Assembly (NCBI GenBank): GCA_902593165.1
Contig: CACJHI010000006.1
Coordinates: forward strand, 1 to 64,000
Length of the DNA: 64,000 bases
Reading direction: 5' to 3'
Source: an uncultured Bacteroidota bacterium
GTDB taxonomy: Bacteria; Bacteroidota; Bacteroidia; Flavobacteriales; Flavobacteriaceae
Shown here: positions 24,491 through 33,909 of the stretch, one piece after another
How the letters are laid out: the number at the start of each line of letters is the position of its first letter
Numbering within the stretch: position 1 is the first letter of the stretch
Made by a program: the position numbers and the translations under genes
Notes under the pieces: generated by a model
Told to the model about the DNA's origin: nothing
The model's input: the letters and a program-made list of their open reading frames with translations, nothing else
The model's database searches: none

Positions 24491-25073
24491 TAATAATTTT
24501 AATTATTTCATTTGTAACTTGAGGGACAGGTAGGCCCAGAACGCTTGTATAGCTTCCATTTACATACTCAACTCCAATCATACCTATCCAGTCTTGAATA
24601 CCATAACTTCCTGCTTTATCAACTGGATTGACATTCTCAACATAATAATCGATTTCTTTTTCAGTAAGATGTTTGTAAGTAACAGTTGTGCTCTCTGTTA
24701 AAATTTTAAACATTTTAGTAGTCAAGAATCCGACTGAAGTAATTACATCATGAGATTTACCAGCAAATAATTGAAGCATATATCTTGCTTCCTTTTTATC
24801 CTTGGGCTTGCCTAAGCATTGATTTTCAAACCAAACAAGGGTATCGGCAGTAATTATAATTTCGTTCTTTTTAATTAAGTTATTAAAAGCATCAGATTTA
24901 TTTTTAACTATATGCTCTGAAATTTCTGCACCTCTGAGAGAAACAGGAAAACTTTCATCAACTGGAATTGAGTTCACTGTAAAATTTATACCAGTCATAG
25001 CCAATAGCTCACTCCTTCTTGATGATCCTGAGCCTAAAATAATTTTAAAATTTGATTTATTGACTAAATCCAT
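24477..25073 (-). CDS. Maf-type nucleoside triphosphate pyrophosphatase
   Basis: A 198-residue Maf/HAM1-like enzyme: 'ILGSGSSRRSELLAMTG' (N-terminal phosphate motif), 'ITADTLVWFENQCLGKPKD', 'HDVITSVGFLT' and 'DKAGSYGIQDWIGMIGVEYVNGSYTSVLGLPV' (150-182). Maf enzymes hydrolyse non-canonical dTTP/UTP-type nucleotides and link to division arrest. It overlaps the KdsC gene upstream by 10 bases and the SRPBCC gene downstream by 14. Confidence 0.93.
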   Translation of the reverse strand: MDLVNKSNFKIILGSGSSRRSELLAMTGINFTVNSIPVDESFPVSLRGAEISEHIVKNKSDAFNNLIKKNEIIITADTLVWFENQCLGKPKDKKEARYMLQLFAGKSHDVITSVGFLTTKMFKILTESTTVTYKHLTEKEIDYYVENVNPVDKAGSYGIQDWIGMIGVEYVNGSYTSVLGLPVPQVTNEIIKIINENL

Positions 25074-25564
25074 TTATCATGAATTCTCATTACTTGTTCA
25101 ATCACATCTCGAACACAGCCAAAACCTCCGTCTTTGTGTGATACATAATCACATATTGACTTTACATCTACTGATGCATCTTTAGGGCACGAAGAGATAC
25201 CAACAACTTTTAAAGGTTCAATATCTGGGTTATCATCACCCATATAAAGAATATTCTTTTTTTCTAGACCCTTTTCCTTCATAAAGTTTTCTAATATTTC
25301 AATTTTATTAAAAGCCTTAAGAAAAACATCTTCAACACCCAATGAGTTTAGCCTAGTTCTAACATTTTCTTGCATGCCCCCTGATATTATAGCAATTCTA
25401 TATCCTTTTGAAATGGCATGCTTTATAGCATATCCATCTTTTGCATTGAATTGTCTGTCTATCTTTCCATCATGAGTATATATAATTTTTCCATTTGTCA
25501 TTACTCCGTCTACATCAAAAATGAAGGTTGTTATATCTTTTAATCTTGTCTTGTATGTATCCAT
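25064..25564 (-). CDS. kdsC: KDO-8-phosphate phosphatase (KdsC-like HAD)
   Basis: A 166-residue HAD phosphatase of the cap-less KdsC type: motif I 'FIFDVDGVMTNG' with the two catalytic Asp, motif II 'AIISGG', and motif III/IV 'KKNILYMGDDNPDIEPL'. It removes phosphate from KDO-8-P in lipopolysaccharide core synthesis; kdsA is also in this window (37250-38050). The ATG at 25564 is preferred to a TTG at 25579, which would lie inside a probable promoter. First gene of the eight-gene minus-strand run ending in the photolyases. Confidence 0.92.
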   Translation of the reverse strand: MDTYKTRLKDITTFIFDVDGVMTNGKIIYTHDGKIDRQFNAKDGYAIKHAISKGYRIAIISGGMQENVRTRLNSLGVEDVFLKAFNKIEILENFMKEKGLEKKNILYMGDDNPDIEPLKVVGISSCPKDASVDVKSICDYVSHKDGGFGCVRDVIEQVMRIHDKWI

Positions 25565-25576
25565 AATATTTTGATG

Positions 25577-25584
25577 CAAATTTA
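25577..25584 (-). promoter_or_regulatory. Possible -7 element for the kdsC-photolyase operon
   Basis: TAAATTTG on the minus strand, a full TAnnTTTG match, 12 bases ahead of the kdsC ATG, giving a very short leader. No TTG is seen at the -33 position. Confidence 0.4.
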
Positions 25585-25640
25585 AATAAACTTTAACATG
25601 ATATTGTTAGCTAAATGATTAAATATTAAAATTTCATATT

Positions 25641-25648
25641 TATCTTTG
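25641..25648 (+). promoter_or_regulatory. Possible -7 element for ccsBA
   Basis: TATCTTTG, a full match to TAnnTTTG, 11 bases before the ccsBA ATG. The upstream -33 box is not evident. Confidence 0.4.
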
Positions 25649-25659
25649 AGGGCTTTAAA

Positions 25660-28600
25660 ATGGGATCTAAAATACTAAATTTTCTTTTTTCAACTCAACT
25701 AATGCTTGTGTTGCTTATTCTCTTTCCAATTGCGATGGGTATAGGAACATTTTTAGAAAGTTGGTATTCAACTGATGCAGCAAGAATTTGGGTTTACAAT
25801 GCATGGTGGTTCGAAGCCTTAATGCTTTTGTTAATGGTGAACTTTATGGGGAATATAAAGAAGTATAACCTTCTTAGCAGAGAAAAATTATCTGTTCTTA
25901 TTCTTCATCTATCATTTATCTTTATTTTACTTGGTGCTTTTGTTACAAGATATATCGGTGATGAAGGAGTCATGCCAATTAGAGAAAATAATATCTCGAA
26001 TTCATATTTATCGGAAAAAACATACTTAACCGTTTTAATTGATGGGGAAAATGAAGGTCTCACTGAAAGGAAAACTCTAAAATCTCAACTTCTTCTATCT
26101 GAACATGTAAACAATAATTTTACAATTAATGAAAATTTTTATAGCAAAAACTTTTCAATTTCATTCGATGATTTTAGGGAAAATGTTACGGAAGGTTTAG
26201 TACTTGATCCATCAGGTGAAAGATATATAAAATTAGTTGAAGCTGTTGATGGAAACAGACGTGAACATTACATTAAAGAAGGACAAGTTTCAAGTATACA
26301 AAATATCTTATTCTCTTTCAATTCATATCAGAAAGGAGCAATCAATATTACCTCTGAGGCTGGAGAATATTTCATTGAGTCACCATTTGATGCCCAGTTT
26401 ACTGTAATGTCCACTCAACAGAATGGAAATTTGCTAAAAGATAAAAAACAGCTTTTAGAATTAAGATCACTTTACCAAATACCCGGTTTTCAATTTGTAT
26501 TCCCGGAACCTGCTCTAAGAGGTGTCTTTGAGATAGTTGATGCTGAAGTAACAGATAGGGAAATAGAAGATGCTCTGTATCTTAATCTTAATTATAATGG
26601 TAAGAATGAGAGAGTCGCTTTATTAGGAGGTAGGGGGTATGTTAACAGCCCTAAATCAATAACTATTGATGACCTTGATTTTCATTTATCTTATGGATCG
26701 AATGAGGTTCAACTTCCTTTTAGCATAAAATTAAATGATTTTATTGCTGAGAAATATCCAGGTACTGAAAATAGTTACTCGTCATTTATGAGTAGGGTAA
26801 CAGTTGAAGACGATAAAATATTTGATTATGATATTTTCATGAACAATATACTAAATTATAAAGGCTACAGATTCTTTCAAGCCTCTTTTGACCCTGATGA
26901 AAAAGGAACTGTCTTGTCAGTTAATAATGACTTCTGGGGAACATTTATAACATATGCAGGTTATTTTTTACTCTATCTAAGTATGATGGGTATTTTCTTT
27001 TTAGGAAATTCTAGATTTAAATTTTTAGCAAAACAATTGAATAAAAAGACAGCTGTTTTTATTTTTCTTTTTTTTAGTTCTGGTCTTTTTAGTCAGAATA
27101 TTAATTCAGCTCCTAAAACTGAATACATTGATTCAATAATTACAAATACATCATATACAAAGGAACATGCCAGTAAATTTGGAAAAATAGTTATTCAGGA
27201 TAGTGGTGGAAGAATGAAGCCAGCAAACACTTTCTCTTCGGAGTTATTAAGAAAAGTAAGTAGATCTAACTCATACAATGGACTAAATTCAGATCAAGTA
27301 TTGTTATCTATAATGGATAACCCTGGTGTCTGGTTTAATGCCCCACTTGTATATATAAAATCTCGCCAAAAAGGTGATACTATTAAAAAAATTATTGGAA
27401 TTGATAAAGACGTTAAAAAGGCTCCACTAGTCTCATTTTTTGATTCTCTTGGAAACTATAAACTAGCTACAAATCTTGAAAAAGCATATTTAGCTACAGT
27501 TCCAACCCAAATTGAAAAAGATATAATCGAATTAGATAGAAGGGTCAATCTTCTCTATTCTGCATTAGAAGGAAAAATAATGAGAATATTCCCTGTTCCT
27601 GATGATGCTAACAATAAGTGGGTCTCTTTTCCAGAAGTAAATGAAGTTGAGTTTAACGGTGCAGATTCCCTATACGTCAATAATGTTTTACAACTATATT
27701 TTCAAACTCTAAGAGTATCTAGAGAAAGTAGTAATTATTCACAATCTGAAGAGTTGTTAGAAAGTATTAAAGGCTACCAAATTAAATATGGTAGTGATGT
27801 AATGCCTAGTGATTTAAAGATATCATCTGAAATAATTTATAATAAAGCAGATATTTTTAATAGACTATACAAGTGGTATCTACTCCTAGGATTCTCTTTA
27901 CTTTTAATTTTAATTCTTCAGATTTTTAATGACAAAAAATTTTACAATATTTTAATAAAGATTGTCGAATACACAATATATTTCTTATTTATCTTAAATA
28001 CACTAGGCCTTGCCGCTAGATGGTATATCGCGGGACATGCCCCATGGAGTGATGCTTATGAGTCTATAATTTTTGTTGCTTGGGCAACAGTAATTTTTGG
28101 GATCATATTTGGAAGAAAATCATATTTTACTTTAGCATCTGCAACTTTAGTGTCTTCTATTATTTTATCCGTAGCCCATATGAATTGGCTAGACCCTTCA
28201 ATAGCAAATCTTCAACCTGTTCTAGATAGCTATTGGCTTATGATTCATGTTGCAGTTATAGTGGGGAGCTATGGTCCTTTTGCTATTGGTATGATATTAG
28301 GTATAGTGGTATTATTATTGACAATTATAGCCAACAAGAAGAATAGAAAGTCTTTTGTAAAGAAGTTAGAAGAGTTAACTATAGTTAATGAATTATCACT
28401 TACTATAGGATTAGTAATGTTAACCATTGGGAACTTTTTAGGTGGAATGTGGGCTAATGAAAGTTGGGGTAGATATTGGGGTTGGGATCCCAAAGAAACT
28501 TGGGCATTAATTAGTATTATCATTTACACAGCTGTACTTCATTTAAGAATTGTGCCAAAGCTCAATAATAAATGGCTTTTTAATTTGATGAGTATTATTT

Positions 28601-28776
28601 CATTTGGTGCAATAATGATGACATACTTTGGTGTTAACTTCTATTTAGTTGGACTTCATTCCTATGCTTCAGGAGATAAAGTTATTACACCTGATTTTGT
28701 ATATTATTCTGTTGGTTTTATAATTATTCTAGGCTTAATTTCTTATTTTGCAAATAAGAAAAACCAAGTTCTTTAA
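25660..28776 (+). CDS. ccsBA: Cytochrome c biogenesis protein CcsBA (ResB-CcsA fusion)
   Basis: A 1038-residue membrane protein joining the two System II haem-handling subunits. The N-terminal ResB/CcsB half has transmembrane segments near 5-25, 45-65, 75-95 and 430-450 with a large periplasmic domain between. The C-terminal CcsA half has repeated membrane helices from about 735 on, His residues in 'GHAPWSDAYE' (about 792), 'LMIHVAVIVGSYGP' (about 864) and 'GLHSYASG' (about 999), and the haem-binding WWD motif 'WGRYWGWDPKETW' (about 935-947). It attaches haem to apocytochromes c on the periplasmic side. The two hydrolase genes downstream overlap it. Confidence 0.95.
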   Translation: MGSKILNFLFSTQLMLVLLILFPIAMGIGTFLESWYSTDAARIWVYNAWWFEALMLLLMVNFMGNIKKYNLLSREKLSVLILHLSFIFILLGAFVTRYIGDEGVMPIRENNISNSYLSEKTYLTVLIDGENEGLTERKTLKSQLLLSEHVNNNFTINENFYSKNFSISFDDFRENVTEGLVLDPSGERYIKLVEAVDGNRREHYIKEGQVSSIQNILFSFNSYQKGAINITSEAGEYFIESPFDAQFTVMSTQQNGNLLKDKKQLLELRSLYQIPGFQFVFPEPALRGVFEIVDAEVTDREIEDALYLNLNYNGKNERVALLGGRGYVNSPKSITIDDLDFHLSYGSNEVQLPFSIKLNDFIAEKYPGTENSYSSFMSRVTVEDDKIFDYDIFMNNILNYKGYRFFQASFDPDEKGTVLSVNNDFWGTFITYAGYFLLYLSMMGIFFLGNSRFKFLAKQLNKKTAVFIFLFFSSGLFSQNINSAPKTEYIDSIITNTSYTKEHASKFGKIVIQDSGGRMKPANTFSSELLRKVSRSNSYNGLNSDQVLLSIMDNPGVWFNAPLVYIKSRQKGDTIKKIIGIDKDVKKAPLVSFFDSLGNYKLATNLEKAYLATVPTQIEKDIIELDRRVNLLYSALEGKIMRIFPVPDDANNKWVSFPEVNEVEFNGADSLYVNNVLQLYFQTLRVSRESSNYSQSEELLESIKGYQIKYGSDVMPSDLKISSEIIYNKADIFNRLYKWYLLLGFSLLLILILQIFNDKKFYNILIKIVEYTIYFLFILNTLGLAARWYIAGHAPWSDAYESIIFVAWATVIFGIIFGRKSYFTLASATLVSSIILSVAHMNWLDPSIANLQPVLDSYWLMIHVAVIVGSYGPFAIGMILGIVVLLLTIIANKKNRKSFVKKLEELTIVNELSLTIGLVMLTIGNFLGGMWANESWGRYWGWDPKETWALISIIIYTAVLHLRIVPKLNNKWLFNLMSIISFGAIMMTYFGVNFYLVGLHSYASGDKVITPDFVYYSVGFIIILGLISYFANKKNQVL

Positions 28777-29687
28777 TGATTAAAATTAAAATTGAAAATG
28801 AGTATTCTCGGATAAAAACTGTAATACTTGGAATTGCCGACGACATAGGTGATCCTCCCTCTATATTTGATGCCTATGACCCAAGGTCATTATATCATAT
28901 TAAAAATAACTCCTATCCTAATGAAACTGATTTAGTTAAAAATGTGGATAGTTTTTATAATAAATTATTAAAACATAATGTTGATGTTATTAGACCAGAA
29001 AACATATCTAATTGTAATCAAATCTTCGCAAGAGATTTGGGGTTTGTCATATCAAACATCTTTTTTTTGTCCAATATTGTTCCTGCCCGGCACGATGAAA
29101 TTCAAGGGATACACAATATTATAAATAAATTCGATGTAGGCGTGATCAAACTACCCGAGTTTATGCATATTGAGGGTGGGGATGTAGTTCTCCATAATGA
29201 TAAATTATTTATAGGTACTTATACAGACACTAACTATTCATCTTTAATTACCGCTAGAACAAATATCGAATCTATTGAATATTTAAAAAAGATGATATCA
29301 AACATTGAAATTATTCCAATTGAAATTAAAAAATCTAATAATAACATTTTTGAAAATACTCTTCACTTAGATTGCTGTTTTCAAACTATAGGGAGGGATA
29401 AGGCAATAATATGTCCTGATGGTTTTAAAAATAAAGAAGATTATGAGTTTTTAATTAAGTTTTTTGGAAGAAAAAATGTTTTTCTTGCAAATTCAAGAGA
29501 ATCTTTTATGCTTACATCAAATGTGTTTGTTATTTCTCCAGAAGTTGTTGTTTCTCACTTAATGTTTAAAAGATTAAATAAATGGCTTGAGGAAAAGGGT
29601 ATTTTAGTTGAAAAAGTTGACTACTCTGATGTCTCTAAGATGTCTGGCCTATTTAGATGTTCCACACTTCCCTTATATAGAGAGTAA
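28776..29687 (+). CDS. DDAH/arginine deiminase-like amidinohydrolase
   Basis: A 303-residue member of the guanidine-modifying superfamily. Key residues: 'FARDLGFVI' (substrate-binding Arg/Asp), 'IEGGDVVLHND', catalytic His in 'LHLDCC' and nucleophile Cys295 in 'GLFRCSTLPL'. By pattern it is closest to dimethylarginine dimethylaminohydrolase (methylarginine to citrulline plus methylamine), though agmatine- or arginine-type activity cannot be excluded. The ATG shares a base with the ccsBA stop (TAATG), and the ctlX start overlaps its own stop the same way, so the three are translationally coupled. Confidence 0.87.
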   Translation: MIKIKIENEYSRIKTVILGIADDIGDPPSIFDAYDPRSLYHIKNNSYPNETDLVKNVDSFYNKLLKHNVDVIRPENISNCNQIFARDLGFVISNIFFLSNIVPARHDEIQGIHNIINKFDVGVIKLPEFMHIEGGDVVLHNDKLFIGTYTDTNYSSLITARTNIESIEYLKKMISNIEIIPIEIKKSNNNIFENTLHLDCCFQTIGRDKAIICPDGFKNKEDYEFLIKFFGRKNVFLANSRESFMLTSNVFVISPEVVVSHLMFKRLNKWLEEKGILVEKVDYSDVSKMSGLFRCSTLPLYRE

Positions 29688-30592
29688 TGAACCATTTCAC
29701 ATCAAATATTTTAATGATCTCTCCTGATAAGTTCAGAAACAATGAACATACTCTTTCAGATAATGTATTTCAGTCAAGAAAATTTAATGAGGATCAGGTT
29801 AAATCAATTGCATTAAAAGAATTTGATAAACTTAGAGATGTTATTTTAAAGTCAGGAATAAATGTCTTTAGTTTTGATGATGATAGTAAATTTGACACTC
29901 CTGATGCTGTATTTCCTAATAATTGGATCTCTTTTCACCACCATCACAAAGCTATACTATATCCAATGTTTGCTCCTAATAGAAGGTTTGAAAGAGAGTC
30001 TAAAATAATAAGTAAGCTTTCTAAATCTGGTATTGATATTGAATTAATTAATGACTATTCAGTATATGAAAATGAAAATAAATTTCTCGAAGGAACTGGA
30101 AGTATTGTTTTAGACAGAAAATCAAAAATTGCCTATTGTTCGATATCTAAAAGATCTAATTTGGATCTTTTTAAAAAGTTCTGTTTAGATATGGATTATA
30201 CTCCCTTCACGTTTAATTCTTCATACCAATCTAAGCCAATATATCATACAAATGTTATGATGTCTATATGTAATAATTTCTCTGTTATATGTCTTGATTC
30301 TATTCATAATAATCAAGAAAGAGAAAACATTATTAAAAAATTAGATAATTCTGGCCTAGAGATCATTGATATTTCTCTTGATCAGATGACTTCCTTTTTA
30401 GGTAATTGTATTCAACTAATAAATTCTGACTCTTCTCCTATTTTAATTATGAGTTCTAGAGCTTTTAACTCAATCAGTAAATCTCAGCTTAAAAAGATTG
30501 AATCATATTCTGAAATTATTCATTCAGACATTAAAACAATTGAGAATAATGGTGGGGGAAGTGCTAGATGTATGATAGCGGAAATCTTCTAA
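29687..30592 (+). CDS. ctlX: Citrulline hydrolase (CtlX-like amidinotransferase family)
   Basis: A 301-residue protein that matches the citrulline-utilisation hydrolase CtlX: 'TPDAVFPNNWISFH' (substrate-binding), 'EGTGSIVLDR', 'YHTNVMMS' (catalytic His) and the C-terminal 'NNGGGSARCMIAEIF' with nucleophile Cys295. CtlX cleaves citrulline to ornithine, CO2 and ammonia, so together with the preceding DDAH-like enzyme and RocD (elsewhere in the window) a route from methylarginine to glutamate semialdehyde is complete on paper. Coupled to the upstream gene by a TAATG overlap. Confidence 0.9.
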   Translation: MNHFTSNILMISPDKFRNNEHTLSDNVFQSRKFNEDQVKSIALKEFDKLRDVILKSGINVFSFDDDSKFDTPDAVFPNNWISFHHHHKAILYPMFAPNRRFERESKIISKLSKSGIDIELINDYSVYENENKFLEGTGSIVLDRKSKIAYCSISKRSNLDLFKKFCLDMDYTPFTFNSSYQSKPIYHTNVMMSICNNFSVICLDSIHNNQERENIIKKLDNSGLEIIDISLDQMTSFLGNCIQLINSDSSPILIMSSRAFNSISKSQLKKIESYSEIIHSDIKTIENNGGGSARCMIAEIF

Positions 30593-30648
30593 ATATTACT
30601 ATATTTAAGTAAAGTTTCAAATCTGAACTAAAATTAAAAACTAATTAT

Positions 30649-33600
30649 ATGAAAAGACTATTACTATTAATGTTTGCTTTTCTTTTGCTCTTGCCAATTG
30701 AGGTAAACTCACAAAGAAAAAGAAATCAAAAAGACAATTCAAAAAATCAAAAAGTTTCCTTAAATGCATTTAAATTTAGAAATGTTGGACCTGCTTTTCT
30801 ATCAGGAAGAATTGCTGATATTGCAATACATCCAGATAATGAAAATGTTTGGTATGTAGCAGTAGGTTCAGGAGGAGTATGGATGACTAATAATGCTGGA
30901 ACTACTTGGAATCCTATTTTTGATAGTCAACCAACCTATTCAACAGGATCAATTACAATTGATCCTTCTAATCCAAGTATCATATGGGTTGGGACAGGAG
31001 AAAATGTTGGGGGTAGACATGTTGCATATGGAGACGGTGTATACAGGAGTGCTGATGGTGGAAAATCCTGGAAGAATATGGGGTTAAAAAAGACAGAGCA
31101 TATATCTGAAATAATTGTACACCCAGATAACTCTGATGTCGTATACGTTGCTGCACAAGGTCCTCTGTGGTCAAGTGGTGGTGAGAGAGGTCTTTATAAA
31201 ACAATGGATGGGGGTAAATCATGGAATAAGATATTAGGAGGTTCTGAATGGACAGGTGTTACTGACATTATGATGGATTCAAGACATTCAAACATAATTT
31301 ATGCAGCAACCTGGGATAGACACAGAACTGTGGCAGCTTATATGGGAGGTGGTCCAGGATCTGGTATCCATAGATCTGACGATAATGGAAATACATGGAA
31401 AAAATTAACAAATGGAATTCCTAGATCTAATCTAGGTAAAATTGGTATTGCAATGTCTTATCAAGACCCAGATGTTGTATATGCTGCAGTCGAGACTGAT
31501 AGAACTAAAGGTGGAATCTATAGATCAGTGGATAGGGGAGAATCATGGAAAAAAATGTCAAACACTGTTTCAGGTGGAACAGGTCCCCACTATTATCAAG
31601 AGCTATATACAAGCCCTCATAAATTTGACAGACTTTATTTAATGAATGTTCAAATTTTAACTTCAGAAGATGGTGGAAAAAACTTTAGAACTCTTGAGGG
31701 TGCCAGACAAAAGCATAGCGATCATCATGCTATTGTATTTAAAGAAAGTGACCCAGACTATATAATGGTTGGAACTGATGCTGGTATATATGAAAGTTTT
31801 GACTTAGCTCAAAATTGGCATTATTTTTTAAATCTTCCTCTGACTCAGTTCTATAAAGTTGCTGTGAATAATGCAGAGCCTTTCTATCACATATTTGGTG
31901 GAACTCAAGACAATGGATCAGCAGGTGGTCCTTCAGCTACAGATGAAGGTGCGGGTATTACAAATCGTGACTGGTATAAAACTTTATTTGCAGATGGTCA
32001 TCAATCAGCTACTGATCCTGTATACAATAATATTATATATGCAACCACTCAAGAGGGAAGATTCCATAGAGTTGACCTAGAAACTGGTGAACAAGTTTTT
32101 GTTCAACCTCAAGCATTAGATGGTGACCCTCATGAAAGATATAATTGGGATACACCAATATTAGTAAGTCCTCATAACCCAGCTAAAATATATATAGGTT
32201 CATATAGAGTATGGCAATCAGAAGATAGAGGTGACAGTTGGAACCCTATATCTGGAGACTTAACTAGAAATGAGAATAGAATTGAACTTCCAATTATGGG
32301 GAGAAAACAAAGCTGGGATAATGCATGGGATGTTAAAGCCATGTCTCAATATAATACGATTACTTCACTTTCAGAGTCTCCTGTTCAAGAAGGTGTTATA
32401 TGGGCTGGTACTGATGACGGCTTTATCCAAGTAACAAATAATGGTGGTGAATCATGGAAATCAATTCCTGTTACAAAGTTAGGATTAGCAGAAAGAACAT
32501 TTGTTAACGACATCAAGGCAGATCTTTACGATCCTAATACAGTGTATGTGTCATTAGATAATCATAAAGAGGGAGACTTTTCTCCATATTTATTTAAAAG
32601 TCATGATTTAGGAGAGTCATGGGAATCTATTTCCAATAATATTCCAGATAGAACATTAGTTTGGAGATTTGTTCAAGACCATATAAATAAAAACTTGTTC
32701 TTTTTAGCAACAGAGTTTGGAATATATACTTCACTAGATGCCGGAAATAACTGGCAAAAACTCCCAGGTACACCTACTATATCCTTTAGAGACATTGTAA
32801 TTCAAGAGAGAGAGAATGATCTAGTTGGTGCGTCTTTTGGAAGAGGTTTCTTTGTCCTAGATGATTATAGTGCATTAAGAGAAATGACTATGGAGAATTT
32901 ATCTAAAAAAGGAAAATTATTTAAGCCTAGAGATGCAAAATTATTCAAGCCTAGAAATTCATTAGGAAACACAGGTGGACAATTTTATGTTGCAAAAAAT
33001 CCAACTTATGGTGCTGTATTCACATATCACTTAAAGGATATGCCTAAGACATCAAAGTCTATTAGAGTTCAGTCAGAAAGAAAGCTTAACTCTGATAAAA
33101 AGGATATACCATTTCCAGGTTATGAAGCTCTTTCTGATGAAATGAATGAAAAACCAGCAAGTATAATTTTAACAATAACTGATTCAGAAGGTAATCATAT
33201 TAGAAATGTAAAAAAGAATGCTTCAAATGGTTCAGGAAGAATTGCATGGAATTTAAGACATAAAAGTTATTATCCGATTAGAGCTGGAAGAGCTCAATCA
33301 AATAGGTGGTGGAATCCATCTGGCCCATATGTAACTCCTGGACAGTACACAGCTAACTTATATCTTGAAAACAATGGATCTGTTGAAAAACTAGATGGTC
33401 CTGTTGAATTTAATGTAAAGCCGCTAAGAGCTGGTACTTTAGAAGGAGCTTCACATGATGAATATAACTCCTTTAGGGAGAGAATATCAAGTCTTTACAT
33501 TGAAATGTCTAAATACCAAGACGAGTTCAATATGATGGAGAATAAAGTCCAGTTATTAGAAAAAGCTTCAATGCAGTTAGAAGAATTTTCTCCAGAATTA

Positions 33601-33909
33601 ATGAAAAAGATTTCAGATTTTAAGGCAAAATATAATGCTTTTGACTCTGACACTTATGGGAATAATGCAAGATCAGAGATTGGAGAGTGGGATAAGGTAA
33701 CAATTTCAACAAGAGTTCAAATTGCAATGCAAGGTCTGTCTACTTCCTATGGTCCAACTGATTTAAATAAATCAAATCTTGAAATAGCTGAAAAATTATT
33801 TAAAAAGTTAGCTACTGATGTAAAGATGTTTAAGTCTGAGCTTGAAACATTAGAGAATGAAGTAAAGGAGCTTAACCCTCCTCATTTGTCAGGAACTGGA
33901 ATTAATTAG
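30649..33909 (+). CDS. Secreted VPS10/BNR-repeat (sialidase-like propeller) protein
   Basis: An exported protein of 1086 residues with a signal peptide (1-22, ending VNSQ). Residues 40-760 form beta-propellers with repeated Asp boxes: 'SADGGKSWKNMG', 'SDDNGNTWKKL', 'SVDRGESWKKM', 'SHDLGESWESI' and 'SLDAGNNWQKL'. A C-terminal part (about 800-950) has an Ig-like 'GRIAWNLRHKSYYP' segment, followed by a helical tail near 960-1080. This is a common large family in Bacteroidota, of unproven function; possible surface glycan or peptide binding. The stop overlaps the convergent MscS gene by 8 bases. Not a recognisable active sialidase. Confidence 0.88.
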   Translation: MKRLLLLMFAFLLLLPIEVNSQRKRNQKDNSKNQKVSLNAFKFRNVGPAFLSGRIADIAIHPDNENVWYVAVGSGGVWMTNNAGTTWNPIFDSQPTYSTGSITIDPSNPSIIWVGTGENVGGRHVAYGDGVYRSADGGKSWKNMGLKKTEHISEIIVHPDNSDVVYVAAQGPLWSSGGERGLYKTMDGGKSWNKILGGSEWTGVTDIMMDSRHSNIIYAATWDRHRTVAAYMGGGPGSGIHRSDDNGNTWKKLTNGIPRSNLGKIGIAMSYQDPDVVYAAVETDRTKGGIYRSVDRGESWKKMSNTVSGGTGPHYYQELYTSPHKFDRLYLMNVQILTSEDGGKNFRTLEGARQKHSDHHAIVFKESDPDYIMVGTDAGIYESFDLAQNWHYFLNLPLTQFYKVAVNNAEPFYHIFGGTQDNGSAGGPSATDEGAGITNRDWYKTLFADGHQSATDPVYNNIIYATTQEGRFHRVDLETGEQVFVQPQALDGDPHERYNWDTPILVSPHNPAKIYIGSYRVWQSEDRGDSWNPISGDLTRNENRIELPIMGRKQSWDNAWDVKAMSQYNTITSLSESPVQEGVIWAGTDDGFIQVTNNGGESWKSIPVTKLGLAERTFVNDIKADLYDPNTVYVSLDNHKEGDFSPYLFKSHDLGESWESISNNIPDRTLVWRFVQDHINKNLFFLATEFGIYTSLDAGNNWQKLPGTPTISFRDIVIQERENDLVGASFGRGFFVLDDYSALREMTMENLSKKGKLFKPRDAKLFKPRNSLGNTGGQFYVAKNPTYGAVFTYHLKDMPKTSKSIRVQSERKLNSDKKDIPFPGYEALSDEMNEKPASIILTITDSEGNHIRNVKKNASNGSGRIAWNLRHKSYYPIRAGRAQSNRWWNPSGPYVTPGQYTANLYLENNGSVEKLDGPVEFNVKPLRAGTLEGASHDEYNSFRERISSLYIEMSKYQDEFNMMENKVQLLEKASMQLEEFSPELMKKISDFKAKYNAFDSDTYGNNARSEIGEWDKVTISTRVQIAMQGLSTSYGPTDLNKSNLEIAEKLFKKLATDVKMFKSELETLENEVKELNPPHLSGTGIN

